A DNA stretch of 64,000 bases from NCBI GenBank assembly GCA_020846745.1, contig JADLDI010000057.1:1-64000 (forward strand), given 5' to 3'. The first letter of the stretch is position 1; every line of letters starts with the position of its first letter. Source of the DNA: Bryobacterales bacterium (GTDB lineage: Bacteria; Acidobacteriota; Terriglobia; Bryobacterales; Bryobacteraceae). The position numbers and the translations under genes are program-made. Under the pieces are notes generated by a model. The model saw nothing but the letters and a program-made list of their open reading frames with translations. It had not been told where the DNA came from and did not search any database. Shown here in pieces: positions 29,501 through 38,650 of the stretch.

Positions 29501-30986
29501 CACAGAGGTAGTACAGGTCGAGCAGCAGCCGTGGCCCCGGTGCGGAGCCGGCGACCCAGTCTGCCACTTCACCGCCAGACCCTGTTGCCGCGGCGAGAAT
29601 CGCCCATGCCGGACCACGTTCGCCGTTCCCAAACCGCTGCCGGCCCCGCGCTGCTTCGTCGAGGTCAACATATAACCAGGCCAACTGGACTTGCACCGGC
29701 TCTGGTAACTCTTTGTTGGGCACCTGCTCCAGCACGCGCAGCGCCCGGCTCGATTTGCCCAGCTTTGCAAACAGCGCTGCCAGCGTAATCGCATCTCGCG
29801 CGTCCATTGGTTGCTTCGCCGCGGGTTGCTTCGCCGCTCGCTCGGCCCACTGAAGGGCACGTGCTTTATTCCCTTCGGCCAACGCCCATGTCGAAGCCAG
29901 TAGTGGCTTTGTGTGCAGGAAGTGGTCGCCGAAGCTCTCCCGCAACTTGTACAGTGAACCCTTGTCACCTGCTGCCAATGCTTTGTCGACGAAGTATGCC
30001 AGTGCCCATTCCGGCAAACTGTCGGGCGGGGCGCCGAAAATGGCGGCACGTGCAACGTCGATCCGGCCCGCTTCGAGAGCAAGGTCCACCAGTGTGGGCC
30101 AAGCCTGATGAGGCAGTTGCTTCTGCGCCTCGATCGCTCGAAGCTGCTTCAGCGCTTTGCCGTTGTCTCCGGCCGCGCGGCATATCTCGACCCACACCAG
30201 CAGCAAATCGGGATTGTTGCCCACTTCGCCTTCAAACGAGTCCACCACGCGCCGGGCCGCGTTCAGGTGTCCCCGAACGGAGAGTATGTGGCCGAATCTG
30301 GCGACCAGCGCAAGATCGCGCCGGGCCTTCAGCCACGGCAACAGATCGGCTTCCAGCGCTCGCGACCCGCCGGTCTCAATGTGCAGCCGGGTCAGCAACT
30401 CCATTGTTTCTGGCGTCATCCGGCTGCGGGGAAGCCTGCGCAACGTGGCGGTGGCCGGCTGGAACAGCCCGTTTGCCGCCTGCCAGCGCGCTAATTGAAG
30501 CACCTCGGCGTCGCTCGCCTGCCCGGCCCCGGCCAATTGATCCAGGCATCTGAATTGGCACTCCTGATCTCCCGCCACATTGCACGCCCCGGCAAGTTCG
30601 CGCAACGTCGCCGCGTCGCGCTGCAGCTTGAGCAGGGCGTTCAATTCCTCCCGATACCGCTTCGATTCGCCCGCCGCTTTCCACGCATTGGCGAGTTGGC
30701 GCCGTGCTGCCAACTGCTCGGGATTCATACGAACGAATTCGGCCAGCACCTCAGCCGCCGCCGTCGGATCGCCTGTGCCCTCGAGGGCGGACGCCAAACC
30801 CGTTGCGACACTCCATGTGCGGTCCCCTTGTTGCCAGCGGCTCAGGTAAAGGGCCGCCGCGCCGTCGAAATTCCGATCGCGCAGCAGCATCAGGCCGATT
30901 TCCATTTGCCGCGGCATTAGTGCGACCCCGGCCAGCAGCGCCATCAACGCCCAAAGAGCCGCGCTGACAACATGGCGCCGCTTCAC
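26532..30986 (-). CDS. pelB: PelB-like TPR/outer-membrane beta-barrel exporter
   Basis: 1484 aa, N-term TM, many TPR-like repeats, C-term barrel-like region ending 'VQFGISVTWRYG'; syntenic with pelD. Confidence 0.82.
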   Translation of the reverse strand: MKRRHVVSAALWALMALLAGVALMPRQMEIGLMLLRDRNFDGAAALYLSRWQQGDRTWSVATGLASALEGTGDPTAAAEVLAEFVRMNPEQLAARRQLANAWKAAGESKRYREELNALLKLQRDAATLRELAGACNVAGDQECQFRCLDQLAGAGQASDAEVLQLARWQAANGLFQPATATLRRLPRSRMTPETMELLTRLHIETGGSRALEADLLPWLKARRDLALVARFGHILSVRGHLNAARRVVDSFEGEVGNNPDLLLVWVEICRAAGDNGKALKQLRAIEAQKQLPHQAWPTLVDLALEAGRIDVARAAIFGAPPDSLPEWALAYFVDKALAAGDKGSLYKLRESFGDHFLHTKPLLASTWALAEGNKARALQWAERAAKQPAAKQPMDARDAITLAALFAKLGKSSRALRVLEQVPNKELPEPVQVQLAWLYVDLDEAARGRQRFGNGERGPAWAILAAATGSGGEVADWVAGSAPGPRLLLDLYYLCAERSDPRSQWALAKEVKKRGLAEAGEIYSAALIRAASDGVPVREELEAFARSRLNDSRAALEEREAIVRALLRQKSFGLALPLMKQWAKERRETWFFAYIEAAAASDRSGLVSFLEHELGRKDLPAGETDQVLYALVEHGGPERALPHVKKLAEQRKGDWAGVYEWVLTLLKKDRELMAWWKARAADPGLTEEQQRELAYRMLAAGEIQVAEPLFRGLASTAGANSKEVRQLRYLWGPRPNAMALGWLEQRARNASGREAEEWVTVLLESGDPARALNVMAGWRNPRPAIYLRALQAAGRVNLLERELEQRLITERDPEEARRLARLALEQSLPVIADIGFRTILAKLPNDREALAWHGRIAFAALSYNRAREALAGAINAGENDPEVLLLFGECVERDEGSARALLWYQRGLAALERQKPPARTYALLKAHLLSRVGRWDEGRRLWEQLLAADPADRQVRADYAALLIHRGLLVEAKRLLDADPRSAPARTDSVQARVELASPSVQQAYRTEREFAIRIAGKLPEGVAESLERQLNGWVEGVSGGYDSLLIRTVRPVDFAIHSAGARLEVTLKAKPQKPNPSEEKVLARRLEVLRAQLELAHGELARSGRRYEQLLLESRRLERGNDSNLLLGMAMVEGQMGRWKTADALYGSVLSHDPAHAEAARLQRDLWREQRDQVKLETKQRSVGNLWQDTITQLAGHQLLSPSIRAGYLAEWNRSSISGYRTGQGVRTGFYELRSRFEGYLQHDSAAGGRVKGQLFWGAAPGAGGEYFRSDNHGGTRLSGEVRRPYWEFMEAVAQYGTRSRFAAERMQRIGPLSAWITAAANRYGLAGLPRAADTAGVSAGAAYPITRSRNPFFADYSFDMERARFVAGVRDHNQQTYRPLPFADREVHSAGLRNARRIGRDWRAEGAAGMAVDRLGGRGPYVAGRIGYESRTGLAVDAWFDRRLSRFDTSTRPTVQFGISVTWRYGVPSRPPASTAAKAQQP

Positions 30987-32542
30987 ATGCGCCTCCGCAG
31001 AACAATGTCCAGCCCCTTCACCGCCGACAGCGGGATAGCCGTTGTCAGCAGTCCATCGCGACCCGCTTTGACGGCAAACCTTCTACCGGTCGCCGGCGCC
31101 TCCACCCACCACTCGCCGTCCTGCGGTACCTGCCACGTCATCTCTCCTGGTCCGTACCCCTTCACCCGGCAGCGCACCTCGCCGGCCGAGCGCTGTACCC
31201 CACTGACGCGCCACCGTGCATCGACGAGCAGCGGAAACACTGCGCTTTGACGAGTTCCCGCGGACGACAGTGCAATGCGGGACTCCCGCACTTCCGGATC
31301 GAGCGCCACATAAAGGCTTCCTCTTCGGTGATTCGCTCCAATTACGCCGGTGGAATGCGCGAAGTCCACATGCAGCCGATCCGCATGATCAAACCGGAGG
31401 GTAGCGAGCCCCGGCCCGACCTTCCAGATCATTGAGTCCACCTGCGTGATCCATGCTCTGGCCGCCCGTTCCGAGTCAACACGGTGGTCCTCGGCCAGGG
31501 TTGGCAAAACACGGTCCGTCTGCGCCTCCCGCAGGGACTTTTCAAGGCGGCTCGTCCGTGCCGATCGCTCCAAATCCTCAGCCGTGATCGCAATCGTCTG
31601 TATGCCGTCCATTAGTGACGGTGCGCCAAATGAAATCGGCAACGTAGGGAATTCGGCCGCGAGTCGTTGAACCTTCGTCTCGAACCTCGGTCCTCTTCCG
31701 GCTGTAACGGAACGCTGCGTGTTCGCTTGCGCCACCACCACAAGAACCCGCCGGCCGGATATGACCGATGGATCCGGCTTAGGGGCGTCCGCAACATGAA
31801 GCGCCCGCTCCAGAAATCCCACTGGATCGATGTACCACTGGCGGCGCCCGGGGGCAGGCTCGACATGTGAATACCCGGCCGCCACATAGCCACCCAACGG
31901 ACCGGTTACCACTAAATGCGCCTTCGGAGCCGCACCTTTCGTCGGCCCTGGCGCACCCACAACTAAATGCGATTGCACTCCGCTACTGGAGGGTACCGTC
32001 ACTCGATAGGGCGGCAGGACGGCCCCGATCGGACGCTCAAAACCGATCAACCCATTTGTTGCGGTTAAGACGCGTTGGTCGTAGGTGACTGCCACCCATC
32101 TCCCCGTATCCACCAATCCAACCAGCTTCCAGAATCTTGCCCTTACCGACGCGGGCGTGGCTTTACCCTGTTCGTCGTAGTCGGTACCGGGATCGCCCAG
32201 ACAAACGAAGTATTTGCCCTTGGCCGCCAGTCCTTCTACCCATGCGGTGTAACCAAGCGGGTCCGGCATGCGATTGCGATCAAGAAACGAGACCACCGCC
32301 CTCACGTCCCGGTCCGTCCGGAGGTCAGGCAGAGGTTGATGCACGCTCACGTACCGCGCCCGCAAACCCAACCGGACCAGCACCGGACGGAGCATTTGGC
32401 CTGCCCACGACTGCTCAGGTGTGCTCGCCCCCGATCCGTCCCACACCACGGCCACTGTCCGCGCAAACGGCTGTTCTCCGGCCATGGCCCCAAAGGCCAG
32501 AGCCGGAAGCAGAAACGGTATTCGGAATATCCCCAAACTCAT
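30983..32542 (-). CDS. PelA-like periplasmic protein lacking obvious hydrolase and deacetylase catalytic motifs
   Basis: 519 aa, signal peptide; 'WYIDPVGFLERALHVADAPKPDPSVISGRRVLVVV' resembles the PelA central region; first gene of the pel operon; overlaps pelB. Confidence 0.55.
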   Translation of the reverse strand: MSLGIFRIPFLLPALAFGAMAGEQPFARTVAVVWDGSGASTPEQSWAGQMLRPVLVRLGLRARYVSVHQPLPDLRTDRDVRAVVSFLDRNRMPDPLGYTAWVEGLAAKGKYFVCLGDPGTDYDEQGKATPASVRARFWKLVGLVDTGRWVAVTYDQRVLTATNGLIGFERPIGAVLPPYRVTVPSSSGVQSHLVVGAPGPTKGAAPKAHLVVTGPLGGYVAAGYSHVEPAPGRRQWYIDPVGFLERALHVADAPKPDPSVISGRRVLVVVAQANTQRSVTAGRGPRFETKVQRLAAEFPTLPISFGAPSLMDGIQTIAITAEDLERSARTSRLEKSLREAQTDRVLPTLAEDHRVDSERAARAWITQVDSMIWKVGPGLATLRFDHADRLHVDFAHSTGVIGANHRRGSLYVALDPEVRESRIALSSAGTRQSAVFPLLVDARWRVSGVQRSAGEVRCRVKGYGPGEMTWQVPQDGEWWVEAPATGRRFAVKAGRDGLLTTAIPLSAVKGLDIVLRRRM

Positions 32543-32669
32543 GTGGTGTCCGAAAACGTCCGAACGGCTCGTCAGGTGAACCGCCTAATGTATTTCGACT
32601 CTTCCGCCGAAAAACATTAGGGAGAGTGCAGTAACCGCTGTTCAGCGATCCCAGGAGACACCAAAAGCT

Positions 32670-32996
32670 GTGAATCAGCCCGAGCCAGTCCGCTACCAGA
32701 TCAAGATCGAGGGCGCTTCCCTCGGCGTTCGTGAAGCCGATGAGATCGGACACGCCGTCGCTCCCCTCCTCGGCATCGAGAACTCGCTACTTGTGCTTGA
32801 CCTTTCCGACGTCAAGCGCATCGACTGGTACGGCTTGCACGCGATTGCGACGGTGGCGGAACGCGCCCGCCCGAAAGTAGAAATCGTTGTATGTGGAGCC
32901 AATCAGGACGTGGCCGGCCTTTTCCATCTGGTCCGGCTCGACAGGAAAGTCCGCATGTATCCCAACCTGGAGTCAGCATGTAAAGCACTGGATTAG
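32670..32996 (+). CDS. STAS-domain-like anti-anti-sigma factor
   Basis: 108 aa, GTG start; 'NSLLVLDLSDVKRIDWYGLHAIATVAERARPK'; divergent from pel operon. Confidence 0.7.
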   Translation: MNQPEPVRYQIKIEGASLGVREADEIGHAVAPLLGIENSLLVLDLSDVKRIDWYGLHAIATVAERARPKVEIVVCGANQDVAGLFHLVRLDRKVRMYPNLESACKALD

Positions 32997-33106
32997 AGCA
33001 GCGGGAAATATCGTCGCGCCTGGAAATTGCTTCGCTCTGCCAGCAACCGCAAGTGATTGATTCCAAAAATGCAGGAGGTGGCCCGGCGATTGCCCCGGCT
33101 TAGGCT

Positions 33107-33712
33107 ATGGCTACCACTGTGATCGGTGTTTTCCCGAGCGTCACGGAAGCGGAGCGCGCTATCGACGGCCTGACGGCGAATGGCTTTTCGCGAGCGGATG
33201 TCAGTCTCTTATCATCCGGTCACGATACTCCGGACGTCGGGCCGAAGGACTCCATAGGCGCAGAAGGCGGAACGGGCGCGGGCGCTGCCATTGGCGGATT
33301 GGCTGGTTTCACGGCCGGCATTGTGGCCCTGGCGATTCCCGGTTTGGGTCCTCTTCTCGCCGTCGGACCTCTTGCCGCCGGGTTAGTCGGCGCCAGCGTT
33401 GGCATGGCCGCAGGCGGCATTGCCGGCGCGCTGAAGGACCGCGGAGTGCCGGATGGCGATGCCCAGAACTACTCCGAAGCCGTAGGCCGGGGGAATGTAC
33501 TGGTCACCTTAGATGTTTCCGACGAACGAGCCGACGAAGCAGTCGCCTTGCTTGACCATTACGGCGCGATGGACGTTCGCGAGCAGCAGCCCCGCGCATT
33601 TACGGCGGCTGCCGGGACCTATTTACAGTCCGAAGACCAGGGCATCCACGTCATGGAGCGGGCTCGACAACGCGAAGAGCGCCAGGTGCGCGCCCACTTC
33701 TACGTCAGTTAG
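33107..33712 (+). CDS. YflT/general-stress-17M-like protein with glycine zipper
   Basis: 'VIGVFPSVTEAERAIDGLTANGFSRADVSLLS', 'GGTGAGAAIGGLAGFTAGIVAL'. Confidence 0.8.
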   Translation: MATTVIGVFPSVTEAERAIDGLTANGFSRADVSLLSSGHDTPDVGPKDSIGAEGGTGAGAAIGGLAGFTAGIVALAIPGLGPLLAVGPLAAGLVGASVGMAAGGIAGALKDRGVPDGDAQNYSEAVGRGNVLVTLDVSDERADEAVALLDHYGAMDVREQQPRAFTAAAGTYLQSEDQGIHVMERARQREERQVRAHFYVS

Positions 33713-35055
33713 CGCCGTAACGCCGCCTCACTGGTCTGCATCGCCGCCGGACCATCGGGTTTGGCGTCCAGGTACTCGATCCAACTGGTCATCATCTCTT
33801 CTTCCGACCGGTCGCCCCACCGGAGCGTCTGTTTCGGATCGGGATTGAACCGGTTGTTGGGGCTGTTGTCGTAGTGAATTGTGACGATCATCCGGCTACC
33901 TTTCGGGACCAAAACCGGTTCCTTCAACCGGTATACGAGTTGCCAATTGAAGTCATACCGCGGCACCTTCAGCAGGATCTCGCGCTTCCCGTCCGGCCGG
34001 ATCACTTCATATGTAACGTCCTTGCCCCGATAGTGCATATGAGGTGTAAACGATAGCAGCAGCTTGTCTTTTTCGAATTCGTAGCACCGCCGCACCTCAT
34101 GATTCGGCGCGCCCGCCGGAATCTGCATGAAAAAGTTCCGCAGGTCCATTCGCCGCAAAACCCGCTGCGGCGGCGCCGGAGCCAGATACAACCCGATGGA
34201 GGTGCGGTCCGTCTCTCCCTGGTTCGGCACCTTGGCATAGTGGATCACGAATTCCAGCTTGCCGCCCGGCGGAATCCACTTCGCCGTACCGGAAGGGAAC
34301 ACATCCGGCGGCCGTCCCGGAAGAAACGAAGCCAATGCGCCCTCCTGGAACCCCGTCAGGAATGGCAGATTGGGAAGATTCTGGGCGCATGCGTCGTTCA
34401 CAACCGGAGCATCCTGGCGAATCCGCGACAGTTTGCCTTCCTTGATCAGGAACTTGGATAGTGACGGCATGTTGCCGGTGGAGGCGACCTCCATGTCCTT
34501 TAGGTTGTTTGAGACCATCAACACGTGCGCGTGATGGACTACTTTGCGATTACCCGGATGGATCTCCGCTGCACGGATCCATCGGCCTTCGGTGAAATTG
34601 GTCGGCACCACGAAATGCTCGTACGCATCTTCGCCCGGCGTCACCTTATAGGTTTCGCCGATATCGATCACGATGTCCGGTTTCCCTAACTGCCACCCTT
34701 CGATCATGGGTGGCGGGGCCGGCATGTCCTTGGCGTCGCCTTCGGCCGCGCCGCCATCCACCCACGTTTTTACCGTTGCAATCTCCGCCTCCGACAAGCG
34801 CGCGTCATTTGAGAAATGCCCGTATCCAGGATCGGCGAACCAGGGCGGCATCTTGCGGCCGACTACCGAGGTCCGGATCGCCTTCGCCCACGGACGCGTA
34901 CTTTTGTAATCCAGAAGCGACATCGGCGCGATGTCATTGGGACGGTGGCATGAGACGCAGTGCTTAAAGAAGATCGGCGCGACGTCTTTGGTGTACGTCG
35001 GGCCGGCGGCATAGGCGCATACCGACACGAGGAGTGCAATTGGCCAGCGGGTCAT
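33709..35055 (-). CDS. Secreted cytochrome c / copper type II monooxygenase-like protein
   Basis: CxxCH 'HCVSCH', 'KVVHHAHVLMVSN', 'FTPHMHYRGKD'; signal peptide. Confidence 0.8.
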   Translation of the reverse strand: MTRWPIALLVSVCAYAAGPTYTKDVAPIFFKHCVSCHRPNDIAPMSLLDYKSTRPWAKAIRTSVVGRKMPPWFADPGYGHFSNDARLSEAEIATVKTWVDGGAAEGDAKDMPAPPPMIEGWQLGKPDIVIDIGETYKVTPGEDAYEHFVVPTNFTEGRWIRAAEIHPGNRKVVHHAHVLMVSNNLKDMEVASTGNMPSLSKFLIKEGKLSRIRQDAPVVNDACAQNLPNLPFLTGFQEGALASFLPGRPPDVFPSGTAKWIPPGGKLEFVIHYAKVPNQGETDRTSIGLYLAPAPPQRVLRRMDLRNFFMQIPAGAPNHEVRRCYEFEKDKLLLSFTPHMHYRGKDVTYEVIRPDGKREILLKVPRYDFNWQLVYRLKEPVLVPKGSRMIVTIHYDNSPNNRFNPDPKQTLRWGDRSEEEMMTSWIEYLDAKPDGPAAMQTSEAALRR

Positions 35056-35166
35056 AACGGAAAGGAGCCTGCTGGCCGCTAAGATATCACATGTTTGAGC
35101 GGTGTGCAGTCGTTCGAAGACGCCCAAATAGCCGCCGCCGGCCTCAAAGTCATTGGACAGTGAAGT

Positions 35167-35745
35167 TTAGCGCTCCGCCACCACGTTGAACTGGACCTTC
35201 ATTTCGTCCTTCGTGCCGGCTGCCCCAAGCAGCGCCGTGGGCGGTTTCAGGTCGTAATCCGACAGTTTAACTTCCGCTTCGCCCGTCAGCCGCATGCGCC
35301 CGCCTTCATGCTTCAACTGCACCTGCATGGTCAGGGGCTTCGGCATCTCGCGGATACTCAACACGCCTTCCACCTCAAACGCGTCCCGCCCCTTCGGGTT
35401 GACCCGCTTACTGACGAACCGGATTTCGGGGAAATGCTCCACATCGAGCATGTTCTTGTCGCGAGCCGCCTCGGTCACCTTCCGCTGATCTTTCTCGTTG
35501 ATCCAGGTGTCCTTGCATTCGATGCTGTCGACCTCAATCGTCAGGTCGACTTTCGACCGGTCCGGCGATTCGGAATCGAACCAAAGCGTCCCGTGGTAGC
35601 GTGCAAACTCGAAGTGATGAGTCTTGCCGCTCATCAACCCCGTCTTATACACCTCAAGAACAATATGGGTATGGTCGGCAGGTTCGATCTGATACGCAGC
35701 AGGACCGGCGAATAGGGCGAACCCAAGTAAAGCTATAGCGCTCAC
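35167..35745 (-). CDS. YceI family protein
   Basis: 'YQIEPADHTHIVLEVYKTG..THHFEFARYHGTLWFD', 'FPEIRFVSKRV', 'LTGEAEVKLSDYDL'. Confidence 0.85.
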   Translation of the reverse strand: MSAIALLGFALFAGPAAYQIEPADHTHIVLEVYKTGLMSGKTHHFEFARYHGTLWFDSESPDRSKVDLTIEVDSIECKDTWINEKDQRKVTEAARDKNMLDVEHFPEIRFVSKRVNPKGRDAFEVEGVLSIREMPKPLTMQVQLKHEGGRMRLTGEAEVKLSDYDLKPPTALLGAAGTKDEMKVQFNVVAER

Positions 35746-35791
35746 GCCAACCTCCCGCCAAGTAAATTTGTTGAACGCTAACCGACGCGGG

Positions 35792-36358
35792 TTAGTCGAT
35801 GTTCAGAACCCGCTTCAGCGTACCCTTCTCGTCCTCGATCTTCTTCTGCAGCATGAGAATGGAGTAGATCAACTGCTCAGGGCGAGGCGGGCAGCCAGGA
35901 ACGTACACATCCACGGGAATGATCTGGTTCACCGGGATCAAGGCGTAGTTCGAAAACACACCGGTCGACGTTGCGCAGGCGCCCATCGAGATTACCCAGC
36001 GCGGTTCCGGCATCTGTTGGTACAGTTTGCGGATGACAGGCGCCATTTTCTGGGATACGCGGCCCGCGATGATCATCAGGTCCGATTGCCGTGGTGAACC
36101 GCGAAACACTTCCGCGCCAAATCGGGAAATATCGAAGCGCGAAGCGCTCATAGCCATCATCTCGATCGCACAGCAAGCCAAGCCAAAGGTCATCGGCCAG
36201 ATTGAGTTCTTCCGCGCCCAGTTGATCGCTTTGTCGACGGTAGTGGTGATGACGCTTTCTTCCAGTTCAACCGGCAAGTCCTGGTCGATCTTGCTGAAAA
36301 GCCCCTCCACCGGGTCGAGTGGTGGACGATATTCCCGCAGGTCCATATGCTCTTTCAT
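35792..36358 (-). CDS. nuoB: NADH-quinone oxidoreductase subunit B
   Basis: '[46 protein letters not shown]', '[11 protein letters not shown]', '[14 protein letters not shown]'. Confidence 0.95.
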   Translation of the reverse strand: MKEHMDLREYRPPLDPVEGLFSKIDQDLPVELEESVITTTVDKAINWARKNSIWPMTFGLACCAIEMMAMSASRFDISRFGAEVFRGSPRQSDLMIIAGRVSQKMAPVIRKLYQQMPEPRWVISMGACATSTGVFSNYALIPVNQIIPVDVYVPGCPPRPEQLIYSILMLQKKIEDEKGTLKRVLNID

Positions 36359-36430
36359 TATCCCACGGAGTCTCTCCTTTCACCCCATGCGCTGTCCCCC
36401 GGTCGAGTCCCCGACCCCGTATATTGGTAA

Positions 36431-38650
36431 TTGGACCGTCAGGATCTACTTCGCGAAGCCTCGGAACTGTTTGGAATTGAACCAGGTTACTGGGACATTT
36501 CAGGGGCGTGGCACGAGACTACCCCCGAGTTACGAGAAGCCATCCTCCAATCGCTCGGCATCAACACCGGAACGCCTGCAGACCTGGAACGATCTCTCCA
36601 GGATCGGCTCCTTGAAACCTGGGGCCGCCTCGGCGAACCGGTGCGCGTCGTCACACAAGGCGAACCTCTTCAAGTCAATCTCTACGTGGACGAACCGCGT
36701 GCTGAGGGTTGGGTGATGGGAACCCTGGTTCGCGAGGACGGCTCGCGCACCCACATACGGTTCGACCTTTCCGAGTGGCCCGCGGAGGAAAGCCGTACCG
36801 TCCGTGGCACGCGCTACATCCGTAAGCGCGTGGGGATCCCGTTCCCGCTTCCGCTGGGCTACCACTCTATCGATTGGGAACTTAGTGGCGACCCCGCCGG
36901 CTCCACTCGCATCATCGTCTGCCCCGAGAAGGCTTACCTGCCTCCGGCCCTGGTCTCCGGCCAGCGGCGTGCCGGCCTCGCCGTTTCCTTGTATGGCGTG
37001 CACTCCCGGCGCACCTGGGGTTGTGGCGACTTTACGGCCCTCGGCGAAATCGTGGACTGGGTTTCCGATTACATCGGCGGCGCATATATCGCGCTGAACC
37101 CCTTGCAGGCTATCCACAATCGCCAACCGTTCAACACCAGCCCCTACCTGCCGAACAGCATTCTCTACCGTAACTTCATTTACCTGGACATCGACGCTAT
37201 TCCGGAGATGTCCACCAGTCAAGAAGCTGCTGGGTTACGCCGTTCGCCCGAGGTGCTCGAAGAGATCCGCACCCTCAACGAATCGGACTTTGTCGAATAC
37301 GAGCGTGTGGCGGCGCTGAAGCTGCGATTCTTGCGGATTCTGTTCGATCAGTTCCTAAGTGAGGAGCAGAGCGGCAACTCTCGAGCCGGCGACTTCCGCA
37401 AGTTCGTCGCCGCCGAAGGCGGCCTGCTCGACCGCTTCGCGCTTTACAACGTCCTCGATGCCTGGTGCCACGAACAGAATCCCGATTGCTGGGTGTGGCC
37501 CGATTGGCCCACGGAATTTCACGACCCCACCTCTCCGGCCGTCAAGCACTTCCGCGAAGAGCACGACCGCGACGTGCTCTTCCACAAGTACATCCAATGG
37601 CTCCTCGACGTCCAAGCCCGCCGCGCCCAGCAATATGCCGAATCGCGCGGCATGGAAATCGGCCTCTTCCACGATCTGCCCCTCGCCACGGACCGCTGCG
37701 GCTTCGAACTGTGGGCCAATCGCGACTTCTACGTCGCCGGGTGCCGCGTCGGCGCGCCGCCCGACGGATTCTCGCCCAAGGGGCAGGATTGGTCGTTCCC
37801 GCCGCCCAACCACGAACAGCACCGGCGCGACGGCTACCGGCTGTTTACCGAGTCGATTGCGAAAGCGTGCCGCCATGGCGGAGCGCTCCGTATCGACCAT
37901 GTCATGCGGCTGTTCCGCCTCTACTGGATTCCCGAGCGGTTCGATGCCACCCAGGGCACCTACGTCCGCGACAATCCCGACGAACTGTTGAAGGTCTTGG
38001 CGCTTGAAAGCCATCGCAACAAGGTGCTGATTGTCGGCGAAGACCTCGGCACGGTCGAGCCCTCGATGCGCGAAGCTCTCGCCCGGCACGGCATCCTGTC
38101 ATACCGGCTTTTCTTTTTCGAAAAGCACAGCGACGGCCGCTTCAAGCAGCCCTCCGAATATCCCCAGCAAGCGCTGGTATCTTCGACAACGCACGATTTG
38201 CCGACCCTGGCCGGCTTCTGGTCCGGCGAAGACATCGAAATGCGCGCCAAACTCGGCGTGCTCGATGACGAGGGCCGCCGCCGGTCTCTCGACGAGCGCC
38301 GCGAAGACAAGCGAAGCATGTTCGATGCGCTTGCGGTCGCAGGACTTCTGCCGCCCGGCTACCCGCGCGAAGCCGCCGAGGGTCCGGTACTTTCGGGTGA
38401 GCTGCATTCCGCGGTTACCGGCTTTCTCGCTTCCACCCCGTGCCTCTTGATGACTCTGAACCAGGAAGATCTCACCAAAGAGACCTGCCAGCAGAACCTT
38501 CCGGGCACAACCTGGCAATACCCCAACTGGCGGCGTAAGATGCGTTTTAGCATCGAAGAGCTGACCACGCTTCCGCTGGCCCGCGACTACGCCCGTATGA
38601 TGGACTATTGGCTCCGCCGGACGTCGCGGCGTTGGCAGCCTTCCACTTGA
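36431..38650 (+). CDS. malQ: 4-alpha-glucanotransferase
   Basis: TTG start, 739 aa; 'YLPNSILYRNFIYLDIDAIPE', 'ALRIDHVMRLFRLYWIPE', 'VGEDLGTVEPSMREALARHGILSYRLFFFEK'. Confidence 0.93.
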   Translation: MDRQDLLREASELFGIEPGYWDISGAWHETTPELREAILQSLGINTGTPADLERSLQDRLLETWGRLGEPVRVVTQGEPLQVNLYVDEPRAEGWVMGTLVREDGSRTHIRFDLSEWPAEESRTVRGTRYIRKRVGIPFPLPLGYHSIDWELSGDPAGSTRIIVCPEKAYLPPALVSGQRRAGLAVSLYGVHSRRTWGCGDFTALGEIVDWVSDYIGGAYIALNPLQAIHNRQPFNTSPYLPNSILYRNFIYLDIDAIPEMSTSQEAAGLRRSPEVLEEIRTLNESDFVEYERVAALKLRFLRILFDQFLSEEQSGNSRAGDFRKFVAAEGGLLDRFALYNVLDAWCHEQNPDCWVWPDWPTEFHDPTSPAVKHFREEHDRDVLFHKYIQWLLDVQARRAQQYAESRGMEIGLFHDLPLATDRCGFELWANRDFYVAGCRVGAPPDGFSPKGQDWSFPPPNHEQHRRDGYRLFTESIAKACRHGGALRIDHVMRLFRLYWIPERFDATQGTYVRDNPDELLKVLALESHRNKVLIVGEDLGTVEPSMREALARHGILSYRLFFFEKHSDGRFKQPSEYPQQALVSSTTHDLPTLAGFWSGEDIEMRAKLGVLDDEGRRRSLDERREDKRSMFDALAVAGLLPPGYPREAAEGPVLSGELHSAVTGFLASTPCLLMTLNQEDLTKETCQQNLPGTTWQYPNWRRKMRFSIEELTTLPLARDYARMMDYWLRRTSRRWQPST

